NCBI GenBank assembly: GCA_964011275.1
Contig: CAXGOB010000022.1
Coordinates: 1 to 63,939, forward strand
Length of the DNA: 63,939 bases
Direction of reading: 5' to 3'
Origin: UBA7328 sp002471345
GTDB taxonomy: Bacteria; Bacteroidota; Bacteroidia; Chitinophagales; Saprospiraceae
In this document: piece by piece, positions 61,533 through 63,939 of the stretch
How positions within the stretch are numbered: the first letter of the stretch is position 1
How the letters are laid out: each line of letters starts with the position of its first letter
The notes under the pieces: generated by a model
What the model was told of the DNA's origin: nothing
What the model saw: only the letters and a program-made list of their open reading frames with translations
Database searches by the model: none
Program-made: the position numbers and the translations under genes

Positions 61533-62815
61533 ATTTATTAAAATTAAGTTGGCGTAATATTACCTATAAGCCATTGAATATGGCTTTAAGTCTTATTCTA
61601 TTTGCTTTAGGGATTGGGCTGATCACATTTCTATTATTAGTCAACGATCAATTAAAGGAGAACTTTGATAAAAATTTGGCTGAAATTGATCTTGTTATAG
61701 GAGCGAAAGGAAGTCCTTTACAAATGATACTTTGTAACATGTATCACATCGATAATCCTACTGGAAATATCAGTGTGAAAGATGCTAGACCCTTCCTAAG
61801 CCCTCGCAATCCATTGATAAAATCTGCTGTTCCACTTTCTCTTGGAGACAGCCACAAAGGATTTAGAATAGTAGGCACAAATCATAAGTTCCTAGAATTA
61901 TATAAAGCTGAAATAAGTGAAGGTGAGCTTTTTGAAAATGATTACGATGTGAATATTGGCGTCACTGTAGCCAAAGATTTAGGACTGAGTATTGGAAGTA
62001 AATTCGAAAGTACGCATGGTTTTATGGATGACGAGGATATGGGCCATGATCATGGACAAGCATTTGTAGTGAAAGGAATATTTGCTCAATCTGGCACGGT
62101 GGTGGATCATCTTATAGTTACAAATACTCCATCTATCTGGCATGTTCATCATTCAGAAAACGATGGTAGTAAAAATGATGATGTAACATCACAGGATAAT
62201 CATAGTGGACACGACCACAGTCATCATGATCATAGTGTGAGCAACTTTAACTTATTAGATCATCCAGAAGAAGAAATTACCTCAATTCTAGTACAGTTTA
62301 AGAATAATAAGAACTTTCAAGCTCTTAGTCTCCCTAGAAACATAAATAAAAACACGCCTCTTCAAGCTGCCACTCCAGCCATAGAAATGAATAGACTCTA
62401 TGACTTGATTGGAGTAGGAGTGGATACCATAAGACAATTGGCACTGCTCATAGCTCTAGTATCTGGAATTAGCATATTTATATCTTTATACAATGCCCTT
62501 CGTGACAGGAAGTACGAATTAGCCTTAATGCGTGTAAATGGAGCCTCTCCTTTCAAATTATTTGCCCTAATTCTGCTTGAAGGACTAATATTAGCCGTTA
62601 TTGGAAGTCTGATTGGAATGGCTATAGGTCATTTTGCTTTAGGCCTTTTTGGAGACATGGCATCTGAACGTTATAACTATTCCTTCACAGTTTTTAAGTT
62701 TTTAAAAGCAGAAATTTGGTTATTTGTAGCGTCTTTGGTTATAGGAACCATAGCAGCACTTGTACCTGCCGTGATTGCTTATAAAACAGAAATTCACAAG
62801 ACATTGAGTTCATAA
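61529..62815 (+). CDS. FtsX-type ABC permease with histidine-rich periplasmic loop
   Basis: A 428-residue permease. N-terminal helix (about 17-37), a large periplasmic domain (about 40-300), three C-terminal helices from about 302. The FtsX motif DRKYELALMRVNGASPFKLF is present. The periplasmic domain carries His/Asp-rich clusters near 163-174 (MDDEDMGHDHG) and 205-245 (HVHH, NHSGHDHSHHDHS), which look like binding sites for zinc or another divalent metal. Related permeases occur with zinc-linked clusters in gamma-proteobacteria (from memory). Metal transport or metal-gated lipoprotein handling is inference. Confidence 0.88.
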   Translation: MNLLKLSWRNITYKPLNMALSLILFALGIGLITFLLLVNDQLKENFDKNLAEIDLVIGAKGSPLQMILCNMYHIDNPTGNISVKDARPFLSPRNPLIKSAVPLSLGDSHKGFRIVGTNHKFLELYKAEISEGELFENDYDVNIGVTVAKDLGLSIGSKFESTHGFMDDEDMGHDHGQAFVVKGIFAQSGTVVDHLIVTNTPSIWHVHHSENDGSKNDDVTSQDNHSGHDHSHHDHSVSNFNLLDHPEEEITSILVQFKNNKNFQALSLPRNINKNTPLQAATPAIEMNRLYDLIGVGVDTIRQLALLIALVSGISIFISLYNALRDRKYELALMRVNGASPFKLFALILLEGLILAVIGSLIGMAIGHFALGLFGDMASERYNYSFTVFKFLKAEIWLFVASLVIGTIAALVPAVIAYKTEIHKTLSS

Positions 62816-62825
62816 AAAGAAACAC

Positions 62826-63329
62826 ATGTATAAATACTTATTATTTCAAATATTCTTCTTTGCTTCCTTTTTAGCATTTAGTCAAACTGAAACAGCTCCA
62901 CCAGCCATCGAGGATGCTGCTGATGTAGTAATGGAAGAAGAAGTCGCAGACAAAAAAGAAAACGTTTGGAAAACCCTTTCCAAAATCACATATAAGAAGG
63001 AATTCGATGAGTTTTTGGGATTCAAAATTGATATTCCAGTATTTGCTGATGCCGTAAAGGAGTTGAATAACAAAGAGGTAGAAATAAAAGGTTACATTAT
63101 TCCAGTAGAAGGTTATCAAAGTCACACAGAGTTTATTTTCTCTGCATTCCCTTATAACATGTGCTTTTTCTGTGGAGGAGCAGGTCCAGAGACCGTTATG
63201 GAAGTAGAAGCAGTAGAAGGTGTCGAGTACACATCAGAGCAAGTAGTACTCAAAGGAAAGTTGCAACTTAATGATGCAGATATCAATCGACTAATGTATT
63301 TATTAGTCGATGCTAAACTGGTCGATTAG
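62826..63329 (+). CDS. Secreted protein of the ABC/metal cluster (DUF3299-like)
   Basis: A 167-residue exported protein. Residues 1-19 are a signal peptide (FFASFLAFSQ). A Glu-rich stretch follows, then a conserved core: KEVEIKGYIIPVEGYQSHTE, FSAFPYNMCFFCGGAGPETV, and a beta-rich end (VVLKGKLQLNDADINRLMYL). The Cys-x2-Cys (CFFC) could bind a metal or a redox partner. The fold recalls DUF3299, found beside FtsX-type ABC genes; family match is weak. Ten bases after the permease, so same operon. Function unknown. Confidence 0.7.
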   Translation: MYKYLLFQIFFFASFLAFSQTETAPPAIEDAADVVMEEEVADKKENVWKTLSKITYKKEFDEFLGFKIDIPVFADAVKELNNKEVEIKGYIIPVEGYQSHTEFIFSAFPYNMCFFCGGAGPETVMEVEAVEGVEYTSEQVVLKGKLQLNDADINRLMYLLVDAKLVD

Positions 63330-63331
63330 AT

Positions 63332-63939
63332 TCAGAAGGCACCTATACTTTCCAAAAGGCTTTCAAAAATAATGCGGCCATCATTATTACCTAGAATATT
63401 TTCTGATGCCCGCTCAGGATGAGGCATCATTCCAAAGACATTGCCAGATTTGTTAGAAATCCCCGCAATATTTTTTACTGAACCATTGACATTAGAATCA
63501 GAATTTACATTTCCTTCTTGATCGCAATATTTGAAAATGATCTGTTCATTATCCTCTATGCTTTTTAGAGTCTCATCTGTTGCAAAAAATCGACCATCTG
63601 CATGAGCAATTGGTATTGATAGAATTTGATCAAATCCAACCAATTGATTAATTCTTCTATTGTGTACCTTTTTCAAATGAACATTTTTACAAATAAATCT
63701 TTGATGCTCATTTCTCATTAAAACGCCAGGAAGCAAACCGCTTTCACACAAAATTTGAAAGCCATTACATATTCCGAGAACTAAGCCTCCTTTATTCGCA
63801 AAATCGACAACTGTTTTCATAATTGGGGCAAATCTGGCTATTGCACCTGATCGCAAATAATCTCCATAAGAAAAACCTCCTGGAAGTATCACACAATCAT
63901 TAGCTCCGAGGTCATTAATATCTAAATCTTTATGCCATA
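63332..63939 (-). CDS. purQ: Phosphoribosylformylglycinamidine synthase subunit PurQ, N-terminus cut off
   Basis: The glutaminase subunit of FGAM synthase in purine synthesis. The frame is open to the right edge (codons WHKDLDINDL before the window ends), so the first ~20-25 residues are missing. ILPGGFSYGDYLRSGAIARF is diagnostic; the catalytic Cys is in VLGICNGFQILCESGLLPG, and the His-Glu pair is in MMPHPERASE. About 201 of roughly 227 residues are present. It ends three bases from the convergent metal-cluster gene. Confidence 0.95.
   Translation of the reverse strand, partial: WHKDLDINDLGANDCVILPGGFSYGDYLRSGAIARFAPIMKTVVDFANKGGLVLGICNGFQILCESGLLPGVLMRNEHQRFICKNVHLKKVHNRRINQLVGFDQILSIPIAHADGRFFATDETLKSIEDNEQIIFKYCDQEGNVNSDSNVNGSVKNIAGISNKSGNVFGMMPHPERASENILGNNDGRIIFESLLESIGAF

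Noticed and set aside
1..63939. Mobile elements, prophage, CRISPR or restriction/defence island
   Set aside because: No transposase, integrase, phage structural gene, spaced direct repeats or defence genes were recognised; gene content and spacing look like core chromosome throughout.

Overview
This window is a low-GC, densely coding chromosomal segment from a member of the Bacteroidota. The phylum call rests on several things: the mutY-ssb-gldE-gldD gliding cluster, families typical of the phylum (DUF5686, DUF4833, DUF4834, DUF2480, DUF1573, the DUF2723 membrane glycosyltransferase, a GlmU-like sugar nucleotidyltransferase, and an SPFH protein next to a small Arc-like protein), a six-subunit Na+-NQR, few recognisable Shine-Dalgarno sites, and repeated TAnnTTTG promoter elements just upstream of start codons. 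I cannot fix the family; a marine or freshwater gliding lineage is plausible. I found no insertion sequence, prophage, CRISPR array, rRNA or integron. The only RNA gene is a tRNA-Asp cut by the left edge.

Layout. 1-9.2 kb: tRNA-Asp; an operon of DUF4833, lipid hydroxylase and YdeI-like genes; a DUF5686 outer-membrane protein; FabH; a dolichol-phosphate-mannose-type glycosyltransferase; a fused alpha/beta E1 of a 2-oxoacid dehydrogenase. 9.4-14.5 kb: DUF1573 protein, mutY, ssb, gldE, gldD and a PDZ protein with a duplicated module. 14.5-23.3 kb: nadE, dnaX split by a -1 shift at a run of nine A, a Crp-type regulator, pyrD, a decayed-looking 468-base gap, nadC, a GlmU-like protein and a spermidine-synthase-like methyltransferase. 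23.4-32.2 kb: TPR membrane protein, DUF2480, scpB, a DksA-like zinc finger, radA, a DCC-family thiol oxidoreductase, an inositol-monophosphatase-family protein, trmB, a GIY-YIG-like protein, thiL, DUF4834 and a methyltransferase. 32.4-40.3 kb: DUF2723 protein, rpiB, an OmpR-type response regulator with its kinase, a two-PDZ protein, and the Arc/SPFH pair. 40.6-46.9 kb: nqrF-E-D-C-B-A on the minus strand, with an unusual membrane-anchored NqrA. 47.0-56.1 kb: an NtrC-type regulator and NtrY-like kinase next to an adaptor/TolC/ABC export operon. 56.4-63.9 kb: UDP-glucose dehydrogenase, DUF2061, glucosaminidase, OmpA-like protein, MATE transporter, a three-gene ABC system with a histidine-rich loop, and truncated purQ.

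Most of the window is housekeeping. The most informative oddities are the dnaX slippage site together with loss of the DnaX zinc module, the N-terminal membrane extension of NqrA, the putative metal-handling ABC cluster with an inverted repeat around its promoter, the sigma-54-type regulated exporter, and a MutY whose conserved N-terminus lies upstream of its first ATG. None is proven to be a new system; the metal-linked cluster and the regulated exporter are the best candidates for undescribed function.
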